Assembly (NCBI GenBank): GCA_035342095.1 | Contig: DAOQWL010000009.1 | Coordinates: forward strand, 1-64,000 | From: PLanc-01 sp035342095 | GTDB taxonomy: Bacteria > Planctomycetota > Phycisphaerae > Sedimentisphaerales > Anaerobacaceae | DNA length: 64,000 bases | Direction: 5' to 3' | Shown here: in pieces, positions 35,222 through 44,323 of the stretch | Layout: each line of letters begins with the position of its first letter | Position numbering within the stretch: position 1 is the stretch's first letter | The notes under the pieces: model-generated | Database searches by the model: none | What the model saw: only the letters and a program-made list of their open reading frames with translations | Told to the model about the DNA's origin: nothing | Program-made: the position numbers and the translations under genes

Positions 35222-38200
35222 TCATTCAAGAATCACATCGAGTTCGGCTGCGGAGGCGAAGGGTTGGCCTCGGACCTCGCTCAGAGCGGTCAGACGGATG
35301 AATCGGGCTTCCACAGCGGCGTCAAGACGGATGGTTTTCAATGACCCGTCGTCGGGCCATTGACCTGCTGCGACGGGCGGGCCCCACTGGCGGCCGTCGC
35401 GGCTCAGGTGAAGCTCGAACCGTCCGATACGACCGTTGGTCATGTCCTGGCGAGGCAGGTATGTCACGCCTTGCACGCGAACAGGCTGCTTCAGATCCAG
35501 AATAAGATAGTGCGGCATCGGGATCGCCGGTTCCCAGTTCGTGTGCCAGATCGTCGTCGGATTGCCGTCGATGGCCAGATCGGGAGCATGGCTCGGATGC
35601 TGGCTGTCCGCGCTGACGGCGGCGCCGAGCTTCTGGAGCGGGCTGGGTTCTCTGAACAGATCGGCCACCTGCGCGATCGTCATGCTGAATTGCGGCAAGA
35701 AATCTCCGCCGGCCATGTAGGCCAGCAGACTGCGGCGCATCTGTCGGGCGACGGGACGCTTGTCCAGATCGTTCGTCAGGTCGCAACTACACGCCAGGAG
35801 CCTGCCCCCGCCCACGCGGGCCTCGAATACCACAGCGAGTTTCCTTGCGGTCACCCAGTCGTCGATGACCTGGACGATGGGCTTGATATCTCGATGCTCC
35901 GTGAGCAGGAACGGCGCCGCCCCGTGCATCAGTTCCCACCACTGCCAGTTCGAATGATCCTCCGTGGGAAACTGGCCCAGCGCGGGATGCGCCGGGTCGC
36001 ACAGGACGCCCAACGTGTGCGGGGCCTGCCAGTTGGTCCAGACCGTGTTCCAGAAGATGCTCGAGAAGCCCATTTGGACGGGGTGTTTCTCGTCGTTCTT
36101 GATTGTCTGCGGCGGCGGAAGCAGCAGGACTTTGCCGCCTGCATCGAGGCGCCTGATCGCCTCATCGCTCAGTTCCGTCGCAATCAGAATATCCGAGGCG
36201 GGCTGGTCCGGTTCGTTCTTTGGGAAGACCCAGATGTCCCAGTCGTTCGCGGTATAGCTGCCGGAAAAAGGCGGATCGGGCCTGCTTTGAGAGGGAAAAA
36301 CCTCGTTATTCGGTTTTTCCCTCTCAAACTCCGGTCGTGCGCCGAGGGCTTTGGCACTTCCATTCTTCAACGAAATCAAACTGCGAGATTTCGTTGAAGA
36401 ATATAGGCCCGATCCGTCTTTTTCCGACCCGTCGCAGGTCAGCGTGACTTCCAGATTGAACTTGTCCGCTCGCCTGGCGACGTACAACTGGGTTCGCACC
36501 TCGCCCAAGGCGCTCAGTTGCCCGGTCTTGATGGTCTTGCGGGCGAAGCGGCCCTCTTCGACGATCTCGCCGGTCGAATCGCGGAGCGTCCAGGACGGTT
36601 CCGCGTTCTCCAGGTCCGCAGGGCCGAAGTGCGCGATGTCGATGCGGGTCTCGAGCAGGTCGCCCGACTCGAAGATCCGCCTTTGGAGCCGGGCGAGTGG
36701 GACGGTCGGTCCGCAGAAGCGATGGTACTGTTCCGGCGTGACATAGGGTTTCGAGTCCCAGAAGGGATCCAGGACCCCGACGAGGGCAGTGCCTTGGCCG
36801 GGGAAGTCGTGCAGATCCAGCAACTGGAAGCCGCCAAAGCCCGGCGTTCGCAGGGCCGACTCGATCTCCTCCTTGTAGAGAAGCGTCTGGAGCTTGCCCG
36901 AGGCCATCAGGAAGTCGCGGGCCTGGTGCAACATGCCGTTGCGTTCGAGCTGCTCGCGGAAGACCTCGAAATTCCGCGGCTTCAGGAGGCCGGTGTACTT
37001 GCTCATCTCGTCGAAGTTGGGAAAGACGCACCACTGCCCGATCTCATGGCTGATCACCGGGGCATCACTGTGCTGGCTTACGAACTCGCTGTAGTCGGTC
37101 ATCGTCTCAGGCGGCTTGGCGTTGACCCGGCTGTTCACGCCCTGGCCCCACTGTTGAATGCGCGGGGCCGGCGTGCTGTGGTAATCGTTCTCCGCCAGCA
37201 GCGGCCAGCCCGCCGCGGAGGTGTAGAGCCGGCGCGGGTCCTTTCTCTTCCAGTGGGAGACGAAATCACCGAGGAAGCGGTTCTGGTTCGACCCGCCGGG
37301 TTCGTTGCCGTAGGCCATCATCGCGAACGAGGGGTGGTTGCCGTAGGCCTTGACCATGGCCTCGCTCTCCTGGTAGAGCCACTTGTCGAACGGGCCGCCG
37401 TCGCCGACGGTGGCCCAGGCGGAGCACTCGACGTGGTAATAGAAGCCCAGCTCGTCGGCCGCGATGAAGGCCGCTTCCGGCGGGCACCATGAATGGAACC
37501 GGATGTGATTCAGGCCGTGGGCTTTGCACACGCGGATGATTCGCTTCCAGGAGTCCACGTCGGTTGGCGGGTGACCGGTCAGCGGGAAGATGCAGCATTC
37601 GAGCGTGCCGCGGATGAACGTCGGTTTGCCGTTGATGGTGATCCGCGTGCCCTGCGTGCCCATCTGACGCATGCCGAACTGCACGATTGCCTGATCTGCA
37701 TAGCCATCGCCCTGGAGGCTGACCGTCATTTGGTACGTGACCGGGTGGAACTCATCCCACAGTTCGCAGTCGTCGCCCATCTTGTACTTGCACATGGCTT
37801 CGCGGCCGGAGGCCGACCAGGATACGGGATAAGATGCGGCTTGGCCCTGCCCGGCGACCGCGACGGTCACCGTTCCGTCGCCCGGTTTCTGCGTCAGGTT
37901 CCGGATGCTGATCGCCACGGTGGCCGTCTTGTCCGCGGTGTTCGGATCGACGCGGACGTCGTCGATCCAGACCGGATCGGTCGCTCGTAGCTCGATCTTC
38001 CCGACGATGCCGTTCCAGTTGCCCTGGGTGTGATCGGACGCGCTGTGGGCGTCAACGCCGACCGGGACGATCGTGCGATTGTCCACGCGGATCGTCAGGC
38101 GATGCCGGCCGGGTTTCACGCCTGCGTCCAACTCGTACACGTGCGGCGTGCCCAGACTGTCATTCGAGCCGATGAGCTGCCCGTCGAGCCAGACGGTCGT

Positions 38201-38626
38201 CTTCCAGTGGCATCGCTCCAGGAACAGGAGGACGCGTTTGCCCTGCCAGTCCTGCGGAATCTCGATCCGGCGCTGGTACCAGGCGGCGCCTGCATAGTAC
38301 CGGTCCGGCTGAAGCCAGAACGGCATCTTGAAATTCCCCGGCGTCTGGCACTGCTTGTAGTAGGGGTCCTTGAACCAGACCTGTTTGATGTTGCCGACCC
38401 AAGGCGTCTGCATCGAGGGCGGGTCCCCATACCCTTGGGCGGTCAGCACGCCGGGCAGCGAGATCTTCCCCGGCAGGTCCCGTTCGAACCACTTCTGGGT
38501 CTCGCCGCGATCTTGGCGATCCAGCTCGACCGACCACGTCCCTGCCAGGTCGATCCGATCGGCGCCCGTCGTCACAGAGATCAAAAGAGAAACCACCAGA
38601 GACGATGCCTGTATCGTGCGTTTCAT
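35222..38626 (-). CDS. GH2-family beta-glycosidase with C-terminal F5/8C domain and an embedded palindromic repeat
   Basis: 1134 residues. A signal peptide ends near residue 22 (LLISVTTGA). GH2 layout: jelly-roll sugar-binding domain (about 25-215), immunoglobulin-like domain (~220-330), barrel from ~330 (GKPTFIRGTLECC) with acid/base Glu442 in AYGNEPGGS and nucleophile Glu528 in SHEIGQW. A further beta-region follows, with a glutamine-amidotransferase-like stretch (DILIATELSDEAIRRLDAGGK). The last ~140 residues are a discoidin domain (MPHYLILDLKQPVRVQGVTY). Substrate could be beta-galactoside, glucuronide or mannoside. Residues ~733-789 are encoded by a nested palindrome (36260-36428), very likely an insertion that kept the frame. 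Signal peptide and context indicate an extracytoplasmic plant-polysaccharide enzyme. Confidence 0.88.
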   Translation of the reverse strand: MKRTIQASSLVVSLLISVTTGADRIDLAGTWSVELDRQDRGETQKWFERDLPGKISLPGVLTAQGYGDPPSMQTPWVGNIKQVWFKDPYYKQCQTPGNFKMPFWLQPDRYYAGAAWYQRRIEIPQDWQGKRVLLFLERCHWKTTVWLDGQLIGSNDSLGTPHVYELDAGVKPGRHRLTIRVDNRTIVPVGVDAHSASDHTQGNWNGIVGKIELRATDPVWIDDVRVDPNTADKTATVAISIRNLTQKPGDGTVTVAVAGQGQAASYPVSWSASGREAMCKYKMGDDCELWDEFHPVTYQMTVSLQGDGYADQAIVQFGMRQMGTQGTRITINGKPTFIRGTLECCIFPLTGHPPTDVDSWKRIIRVCKAHGLNHIRFHSWCPPEAAFIAADELGFYYHVECSAWATVGDGGPFDKWLYQESEAMVKAYGNHPSFAMMAYGNEPGGSNQNRFLGDFVSHWKRKDPRRLYTSAAGWPLLAENDYHSTPAPRIQQWGQGVNSRVNAKPPETMTDYSEFVSQHSDAPVISHEIGQWCVFPNFDEMSKYTGLLKPRNFEVFREQLERNGMLHQARDFLMASGKLQTLLYKEEIESALRTPGFGGFQLLDLHDFPGQGTALVGVLDPFWDSKPYVTPEQYHRFCGPTVPLARLQRRIFESGDLLETRIDIAHFGPADLENAEPSWTLRDSTGEIVEEGRFARKTIKTGQLSALGEVRTQLYVARRADKFNLEVTLTCDGSEKDGSGLYSSTKSRSLISLKNGSAKALGARPEFEREKPNNEVFPSQSRPDPPFSGSYTANDWDIWVFPKNEPDQPASDILIATELSDEAIRRLDAGGKVLLLPPPQTIKNDEKHPVQMGFSSIFWNTVWTNWQAPHTLGVLCDPAHPALGQFPTEDHSNWQWWELMHGAAPFLLTEHRDIKPIVQVIDDWVTARKLAVVFEARVGGGRLLACSCDLTNDLDKRPVARQMRRSLLAYMAGGDFLPQFSMTIAQVADLFREPSPLQKLGAAVSADSQHPSHAPDLAIDGNPTTIWHTNWEPAIPMPHYLILDLKQPVRVQGVTYLPRQDMTNGRIGRFELHLSRDGRQWGPPVAAGQWPDDGSLKTIRLDAAVEARFIRLTALSEVRGQPFASAAELDVILE
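36260..36428. repeat. Nested palindromic element embedded in frame in the GH2 gene
   Basis: Outer arms 36260-36283 and 36405-36428 pair over 24 bases with two mismatches (minus-strand consensus GTCGGAAAAAGACGGATCGG). They enclose two perfect hairpins: 17-base arms TTTGAGAGGGAAAAACC (36286-36302) with partner 36312-36328, and 16-base arms ATTCTTCAACGAAATC (36362-36377) with partner 36387-36402. The whole lies between recognisable GH2 strands and contains no stop in the gene's frame. Confidence 0.8.
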
Positions 38627-38646
38627 CGTGTACGACTCCTTCCTGC

Positions 38647-38703
38647 GTTTGGAGCTCTGCCTTCGGGCGGGTCAAGACCGCGTGAACGCGGAACTCCGAG
38701 CGG
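38647..38703. repeat. Intergenic inverted copy of the GTTYGGAGTTCCGC palindrome
   Basis: Read on the minus strand it begins GCTCGGAGTTCCGCG and ends AGCTCCAAAC. Over 55 bases it differs from the copy at 40263-40317 at about six positions. It lies between the rhamnosidase-like stop (38747) and the GH2 start (38626). Confidence 0.65.
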
Positions 38704-38717
38704 GCCACTCGTCGTTT

Positions 38718-38738
38718 GTAGGGTGCGCATCACGCACC
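38718..38738. repeat. Single arm related to the 23685-23741 palindrome
   Basis: GTAGGGTGCGCATCACGCAC from 38718 matches the right arm at 23721-23741 at most positions. It sits directly beside the preceding repeat. Confidence 0.45.
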
Positions 38739-38746
38739 ATCCCATC

Positions 38747-40669
38747 TCACGGCTTCGCGATCCTCACGCCGGCGGGTGCTTGAATGTCGCTGCGGATTGT
38801 GCCGTCGGCCTGTTTGTCGTGGCGGACCTTGATGACTCCCATCGGTGTGGGGAAGGTCCCCTCGACCCATGTGAGATCGCCCAGGTGCGGCTCGATCCGG
38901 ACCACGCGACAGCCCGACTCGACCACCCCGACGCCCAGGACGTGCTCCGAGAGCCACGCGGTTGGGCCGGAGGCCCAGCCGTGACAGAGGCTGTGCCGGA
39001 AGCCCTTGTAGCAGTAGTTGCCGAAGTCGCCGTGGATGTCCTTTTTGCCCGCGGGGACCAACTCGTCGATCCTCCCGGCGTTCTGCGTCCAGTCGAGGTC
39101 GAAGTCCTCCCAAAACGTCGTCGCGCCCAGGTCCAGCATGGCCCCCCAGTACTGGCGGATGCAGTCCATCGCCCCCTGGTAATCGCCCGCCAGGGCCCGT
39201 GCCTGGAGCACATAGTACCCATAGAACGTAGACATCCGACGCGGTCCGTCCACCGCCATGACCTCGCGATTGAGTCTCGACGGGTCGTCCAGGCCCGCCA
39301 GGGCGATCAGTGCCGCCGCCTGCTTGCTGCCCGCTGGGTCAGGGACGTGCTTCTGGAGTTTCCCGATTGCGGCAACGCACTTGCCCTTCGTCGCAGGTTC
39401 GCCGATGACTTCGCACAACTCGGCTCCCGCTCGCAGCGTCATCACGAGCAGCGAGTGCAGACCCGCGTGAATGGCGGGATCGTTGCCGCTGCTGGGCCAG
39501 TCGAGAAACCGTCCGGGCGGCACGGTCTCGCGATGGTCCGGCCCGACCTGGCTGGCCAGCAGGTCCAGCAGGCTGGTGAGGTAGCTCCGCTGCTGCTGGA
39601 GATAGGCCTGGTCCCCGGTGTGGAGGTACCACGAGTGGTGGATCAGGACCCACCACATGGAGTACGAACTGATGCCGTTCATCCACCTGGGCAGGGGGGT
39701 CTCGTCGCGGATCAGGTCCAGGCTCTTGGGCACGACGTCGCTGGCGCCGAAGACCGCGCAGACGCTCATCGTCTCCGGGTGCATGTCGCCGATCCAGACG
39801 AGCCGGTCGCGCTTGATGCCGTCCCAGAGGTAGTCCTGCATGTTCAGATGGACGGTGTACGCGCCGGTCTCCCAGATCCGGTTGAGTCGCTCATCGCTGC
39901 AGCGAAACGAACCCAAATAGGGCAAGTCGCGATAGAGGAACACCGCGCGGACCATCTTGATCTGCGCGAAGGTGTCGTCGCCCTCCAAGTCGATTCGGAC
40001 GAATCGAAAGCCCGTATTGCCGACCTCCGCGGTGCCCAGCCAGGGGACGAGGATGCTCTGGTCGCGGATGGCGTGGTCGTTCGTGGTGTTCTTCTCGCCG
40101 CCGAACTCGGCCATCGCCTCGCTGACGGACTCGCCGAACCGGACCCGCAGGCGGACGGGCTTGTTGTCCTTCGTGTGCCAGACCATGATCTGGACGCCGC
40201 CGTGCAGCTCCTTGCCGAAGTCCAGCAGGACGCCCGCCTGTGAGTCGGAAGAAGCCAGATCCGTTCGGAGTTCCGCGTTTACGCGGTCTTGACCCGCCTG
40301 AAGGCGGAACTCCGAACCTTGCGCGTCGAGAGTCGGGCCCGAGCCGGCTTTTTCCGACTCGCCCGCCTTCTCGTTTCTACTGTTTCGCAGCACGCAAGGA
40401 TTCGAGGCGTCGAGCGTTACCTGTCCGCTGCGATGGACGAGCAGGGCCTCGGGTTTCTCCACGGTCTTGTCGCCGCTGTGCCACACGACGCGGGCGGGCA
40501 TCACGTACCGCCGGACCCGAGGGTCCACATCCGTGCGGGCAGCCATCTGTGAATCGTTCACCGGCGCAGGCAGAATCCCCTGTCCTCGCGTTTGTGCCGA
40601 CAGCGTCCCAGAATTGCACCAAACCGACAGCAGCCCGACGGCTGCCACGACCCATACCTTCGATTTCAT
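38747..40669 (-). CDS. Alpha-L-rhamnosidase-like (GH78-type six-hairpin) enzyme with embedded palindromic repeat
   Basis: 640 residues. ATG 40669 has GGAG at good spacing, unlike the ATG at 40681, and gives a signal peptide ending near residue 25 (NSGTLSAQ). A beta-domain with VLLDFGKELHGGVQI precedes the (alpha/alpha)6 barrel, which begins GSFRCSDERLNRIWETGAYT and has the rhamnosidase motifs DGIKRDRLVWIGD and TTFWEDFD (~521). A beta-sandwich ends the protein. It is shorter than typical GH78 enzymes, so the N-terminal domains are reduced. Residues 104-143 come from a 119-base palindromic repeat (40242-40360) just before the LLDFGKE strand, and the frame is intact. Role: release of rhamnose from pectin or other glycans, outside the cytoplasm. 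Confidence 0.85.
   Translation of the reverse strand: MKSKVWVVAAVGLLSVWCNSGTLSAQTRGQGILPAPVNDSQMAARTDVDPRVRRYVMPARVVWHSGDKTVEKPEALLVHRSGQVTLDASNPCVLRNSRNEKAGESEKAGSGPTLDAQGSEFRLQAGQDRVNAELRTDLASSDSQAGVLLDFGKELHGGVQIMVWHTKDNKPVRLRVRFGESVSEAMAEFGGEKNTTNDHAIRDQSILVPWLGTAEVGNTGFRFVRIDLEGDDTFAQIKMVRAVFLYRDLPYLGSFRCSDERLNRIWETGAYTVHLNMQDYLWDGIKRDRLVWIGDMHPETMSVCAVFGASDVVPKSLDLIRDETPLPRWMNGISSYSMWWVLIHHSWYLHTGDQAYLQQQRSYLTSLLDLLASQVGPDHRETVPPGRFLDWPSSGNDPAIHAGLHSLLVMTLRAGAELCEVIGEPATKGKCVAAIGKLQKHVPDPAGSKQAAALIALAGLDDPSRLNREVMAVDGPRRMSTFYGYYVLQARALAGDYQGAMDCIRQYWGAMLDLGATTFWEDFDLDWTQNAGRIDELVPAGKKDIHGDFGNYCYKGFRHSLCHGWASGPTAWLSEHVLGVGVVESGCRVVRIEPHLGDLTWVEGTFPTPMGVIKVRHDKQADGTIRSDIQAPAGVRIAKP
40242..40360. 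repeat. Nested palindromic element embedded in frame in the rhamnosidase-like gene
   Basis: Outer 20-base arms 40242-40261 and 40341-40360 (minus-strand start GAGTCGGAAAAAGCCGGCTC) pair with about three mismatches and are related to the outer arms in the GH2 gene. Inside are perfect 14-base arms GTTCGGAGTTCCGC (40263-40276) and GCGGAACTCCGAAC (40304-40317). This inner core is the same repeat found between genes at 31733-31793 and 38647-38703. Confidence 0.8.
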
Positions 40670-40709
40670 AGCATTCTCCATCGTGTGATGAGGGTTCTTC
40701 TGGGGACGG

Positions 40710-40738
40710 ATTATAACGCGGATCCCGACGGGAACAAA
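40710..40738 (-). promoter_or_regulatory. Promoter candidate of the rhamnosidase-like gene
   Basis: Minus-strand TATAAT (40710-40715), 17 bases, then TTTGTT (40733-40738). The -10 is perfect and the -35 poor. It lies 40 bases before the ATG at 40669. Confidence 0.35.
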
Positions 40739-40836
40739 GCCTCTGCGCAGAACGCGGGACCTGCGTCGCGTGGACGCAGGCCCCGTTCAACATGCCTGTC
40801 GTGATGAACTCCGGCCCCTTGGGCCGAGGTTGAACC

Positions 40837-43800
40837 TCAGAACGGCTTGGCCATCGGCGCGGTTCGACCTGCACGACCGAGGACTTCTCCTTCGGACAGG
40901 GCCCGGTCGTAGATGCGGACGTCGTCGATCAGACCGATGTACAGCTTATAGAGGGTGCTGTCGGCGTGATTCGTGATCGCGCCGATATACGCATTGTGCT
41001 GGGACGTGCCGGAGAGGTTGTAGGCGGCCGCTACGGAGGCAGAACCCTGCAATTGCCCGTCGATGTAGATCTCGAGGAGCGTGCCCTTACGTTGTCCGAC
41101 GACCGAGTGCCACTCGTTGTTGTTCGTCGCGCTGGTCGCGTTCACCACGACCTTGGTCACGTCGTCGTCCGTGACCAGCGAGACGACGCCCTCGGTGGTC
41201 TCGCTCATGATCAGGCAATAGCGATGGCCGCCGGTGTTGTCCCCGCCCTTGGCGAAGATCGTCCCCTTGTTCTCGTCGCCCGTGCCGGTCACGTTGGTCT
41301 TGAACCAGGCGGTGACGGACCAATCCGCAGTGCCGAAGTCGAGCGACGGGGGATTGCCCAGGTCCACATAGCCGGCATCGTTGAGCTGCACCGCCTTTCC
41401 CTGGCCGAGCTTGCCGGGACTGACGAACAGCCCGTCCTTGACGGTTCCGTTGAGCCCGCGGCCGGAGCTGTCGTTCGCGTTGCCCTCGAAGTCGTACTGG
41501 GCCAGCAGGCCGGCGGCGCCGGGCTCCGTCGGCGTGATGAACTCGGGCGTTTTGCCGTACAGGCGGATGTCGTCGACGTAGAAGATGCCCGACGTTCCCG
41601 CACCCTCGACGCCAATCGTCAGTTTCGTCACCTTCTTGAGGTTCGTGCTGACGGTGGACAGGTCGATATTCCAGGGCAGCCACGCGGTCGCGGCGATGTC
41701 GGTCGCCTCGCCGTAGTACACTACCTTCTTGTCGTTGATCTTCAGGTACCATGTGCCCGTGTTGCCGGAGGCGCCGCGGATGTAGAGGGAGAGGCTTCGG
41801 ATGCCGTTGGCGGTCCAGTCCCGCGCGGTGTCGAACGTCCTGGTGACCTCCGAGAAGGAATACGTGCTCGTGTTGTCGTAGGTCACCGGCATGGACTGCG
41901 AGCCGGTATGGACGATGGTCCGCTCGCCGAACGTTCCGCCGAGGGAATCCATGTACCCGGCCATCGAGCCGCTGCTCTTGTCGGCCACGCCGTCGACCCA
42001 GGTGTCGAAGATGCAGTCGTCGCTGTCGTTGTAGTTCTCGAAGTCGTCCACGACCGCATACGGACGCGTGGTGAAGCTCCAGACGGGACCTTCGTAGAGG
42101 CCGGGGTCCATGGCGTTGTTGACCTCGTCCACCCGCCAGTAGTAGGTGGTTCCATACGTCATGGACGGCGGATCGTAGCTGTGATCGTCGACCATTTGGC
42201 CGTCCAGTGCGCCGAGGGCGACCGCGTTCGCGTCCGTACTGAAGAAGAGCATGTGGGATGCGGCCTCGCGCCCGGGCCGCCAACTCAGGACGGCGTTCAG
42301 TTCGACATCCGTCGCGCCGTCCTGGGGCTTCGGCGCGCGAGCCACGAGCGGAATATAGAAGAATCGCACCTCGCTCAAGCCGCAGCGAGTTCCGCCGCCC
42401 CACGTGGTGTTCACGGTCAATCGGACGTACTTCGCCAGCACGCCGCCGAGAGAGACGGTCGTGTTGTGAACGTACCCGGACTGGCCCATCGCCGGGGCGA
42501 ATTCCGGGACGTCCGGCACGGGCGTCCAGGTGTTCGCGTCCACCGAGCACTCGATGGTGACATCCTTGAGGCCGAAACCGGCGAAGGACTCCACCACTTC
42601 CTGGTTGGAGTTCCAAACCCACAGCTCGTGCAGTTTGTAGGCCTTGTCAAACTCGTACTGGATCCAGCCAGGCTGTGTTTCGCCGCTGAGCCACATCGTG
42701 AGAGCCTGTGCGGAGTGCCGATCTTCGTCGTCCAGACCCGAGCGGTTGACGGTGTTCTCGGGTCCCATGGTCGGCTGGCTGCTGGAGGCGGTGGCCTTCA
42801 CGCTCTCGATGGGATAGCCGTATGGCTCGACCGTGAACGACCAGACGTCGCCTTTGAAGATCTCCGACCCCGGCGCGGCGCTGACCTCATCGATTCGCCA
42901 GTAGTAGGTCTGGCCGTAGGCGAGCGCGCCTGCGGGATCATAGGTGCTGGCGTCCTGATCCTGGCTGACGAGCACGCCCATCGGATTGGCCCTGCTGGCC
43001 GTGTTCACGTCCTCCAGACTCGTCCCCAGATACACGTCGTGCGTCTGGGCCGATTCGCCTGGCGACCAGGAGAGCATCTCGCGGAAGAGGACTTCCGTGC
43101 TCTTGTTGGCGGGGCTCGGATCGGCGGCCTGTTCCGGATTCCTGGCCGGCTTCGGTGCGTGCAGGCCGGCCTTGTAGCCGAAGAAGTCGATATCCTGGGA
43201 CCCGTAGATGTTGGTGCGACCGAGGCTCATCACAAGATAGCCGCTCCAGCCGCCGCCTGTATCCTCATGCTTGGTGCCTGCGGTGACGTGGAACGTCTGC
43301 GGGGCTTCGATATCCCCGTCCATCCAGATGGTCACCTTGTGGGTTCCGCCGCCGGACGTATCGCCCACGATCTGAATCCAGAACTCGTGCCACGTGGTCG
43401 GATCGAATCCCGTGAGGGTGTTCTCGGTGCCGCCGCTGTCGTAGGAATCGACATTGGCGCTCGCGGCGGTGCCGGCTCGTTTGTTCATGGTCAGGCCGCC
43501 GCCGGTGATGTCCCCCTCGTCGGAGTCCATCGCCAGGGAGAAACAAACGATGCCCAGCCCGGTCGTTCCCTGTTTGATGCCAAAGACGCCGTAGCCGTCG
43601 TCGTGGATGTTGTAGCCGCTGGTGATCCAGGACTGCGGGCCGGCGGCGCCGTCGGGATAGATGGGGTCCAGGGGAGCGGTGGTGGGGATGCGGGCGCGGA
43701 AGCTGAGCGTGACGCCGTCATTGAGAAGGGAGGCCGCGTTGGACACCTCCGTCGTGATGTTGTGGGCGAACGTGATCTTGCGGTTGCTCGGATCGCCCCA

Positions 43801-44136
43801 GCCGGTGTCTCGGGGATCTCCGCAGTCCTGAATACGAAGGAAGGCTGTGTCGCCTTCTGTGAAGATGCCGGCTCCGCCCGGCGCCGGCGCCACTCCAGCG
43901 GCGCCCGCCTGCCCGGGCGCAGAGCCATCCCAGGCATCGGAGCCGCCCGATCCGGCGTCATAGTGATGCCACGTTCCGTCCAGACACGCGTTGTAGGCCG
44001 TGGCGCACTGATCGCCGGCGTAGAGGTAAGTCCATCCGCCCGCAGGGTCCAGATAGCTGATGCCGGCCTGGGCCGTTCCCATGACCAGCACTACGAATCC
44101 TGCACACGACAATCCGAGAACAAGTCTCTTGCTCAT
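40837..44136 (-). CDS. Modular secreted protein: FN3, F5/8C, FN3, jelly-roll, C-terminal LamG (paralogue 1)
   Basis: 1099 residues. AGGAGG before ATG 44136 fixes the start and gives a signal peptide ending near residue 24 (VMGTAQA). Residues ~25-335 are a unique N-terminal beta-rich region. Then come an FN3-like module (~340-435, ending TYYWRIDEV ... VWSFT), a discoidin domain (~436-590, LHELWVWNSN ... LAKYVRLTVNT ... LSEVRFFYIP), a second FN3-like module (~595-690) and a galactose-binding-like domain opening with VVDDFENYND and ending IFYVDDIRLYG (~695-870). A LamG domain closes it (~880-1080, IDDVRIYDRALSEGEV). No catalytic domain is seen, so adhesion or glycan binding is most likely. It is last of three tandem paralogues. 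Confidence 0.85.
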   Translation of the reverse strand: MSKRLVLGLSCAGFVVLVMGTAQAGISYLDPAGGWTYLYAGDQCATAYNACLDGTWHHYDAGSGGSDAWDGSAPGQAGAAGVAPAPGGAGIFTEGDTAFLRIQDCGDPRDTGWGDPSNRKITFAHNITTEVSNAASLLNDGVTLSFRARIPTTAPLDPIYPDGAAGPQSWITSGYNIHDDGYGVFGIKQGTTGLGIVCFSLAMDSDEGDITGGGLTMNKRAGTAASANVDSYDSGGTENTLTGFDPTTWHEFWIQIVGDTSGGGTHKVTIWMDGDIEAPQTFHVTAGTKHEDTGGGWSGYLVMSLGRTNIYGSQDIDFFGYKAGLHAPKPARNPEQAADPSPANKSTEVLFREMLSWSPGESAQTHDVYLGTSLEDVNTASRANPMGVLVSQDQDASTYDPAGALAYGQTYYWRIDEVSAAPGSEIFKGDVWSFTVEPYGYPIESVKATASSSQPTMGPENTVNRSGLDDEDRHSAQALTMWLSGETQPGWIQYEFDKAYKLHELWVWNSNQEVVESFAGFGLKDVTIECSVDANTWTPVPDVPEFAPAMGQSGYVHNTTVSLGGVLAKYVRLTVNTTWGGGTRCGLSEVRFFYIPLVARAPKPQDGATDVELNAVLSWRPGREAASHMLFFSTDANAVALGALDGQMVDDHSYDPPSMTYGTTYYWRVDEVNNAMDPGLYEGPVWSFTTRPYAVVDDFENYNDSDDCIFDTWVDGVADKSSGSMAGYMDSLGGTFGERTIVHTGSQSMPVTYDNTSTYSFSEVTRTFDTARDWTANGIRSLSLYIRGASGNTGTWYLKINDKKVVYYGEATDIAATAWLPWNIDLSTVSTNLKKVTKLTIGVEGAGTSGIFYVDDIRLYGKTPEFITPTEPGAAGLLAQYDFEGNANDSSGRGLNGTVKDGLFVSPGKLGQGKAVQLNDAGYVDLGNPPSLDFGTADWSVTAWFKTNVTGTGDENKGTIFAKGGDNTGGHRYCLIMSETTEGVVSLVTDDDVTKVVVNATSATNNNEWHSVVGQRKGTLLEIYIDGQLQGSASVAAAYNLSGTSQHNAYIGAITNHADSTLYKLYIGLIDDVRIYDRALSEGEVLGRAGRTAPMAKPF

Positions 44137-44323
44137 GACGATCCTCCTATACGTAGAAAACGATATCACCGGACTCAGACCAATGAGACAAACAATCGGT
44201 GTGTACCTGCAATCGGAAAGAGCAAGCGGTGGCTCCGTGAATCAGCTCGCGGAGCGACTGCCATGGCGTTGGCTTACGTGGATGCCGGGCACCCGTTTTC
44301 TTCTTCTGGAAGCAGAACTCCTC

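Noticed and set aside
44170..44323. Regulatory element between paralogues 1 and 2
   Set aside because: No hairpin, promoter pair or repeat that stands out from the background.
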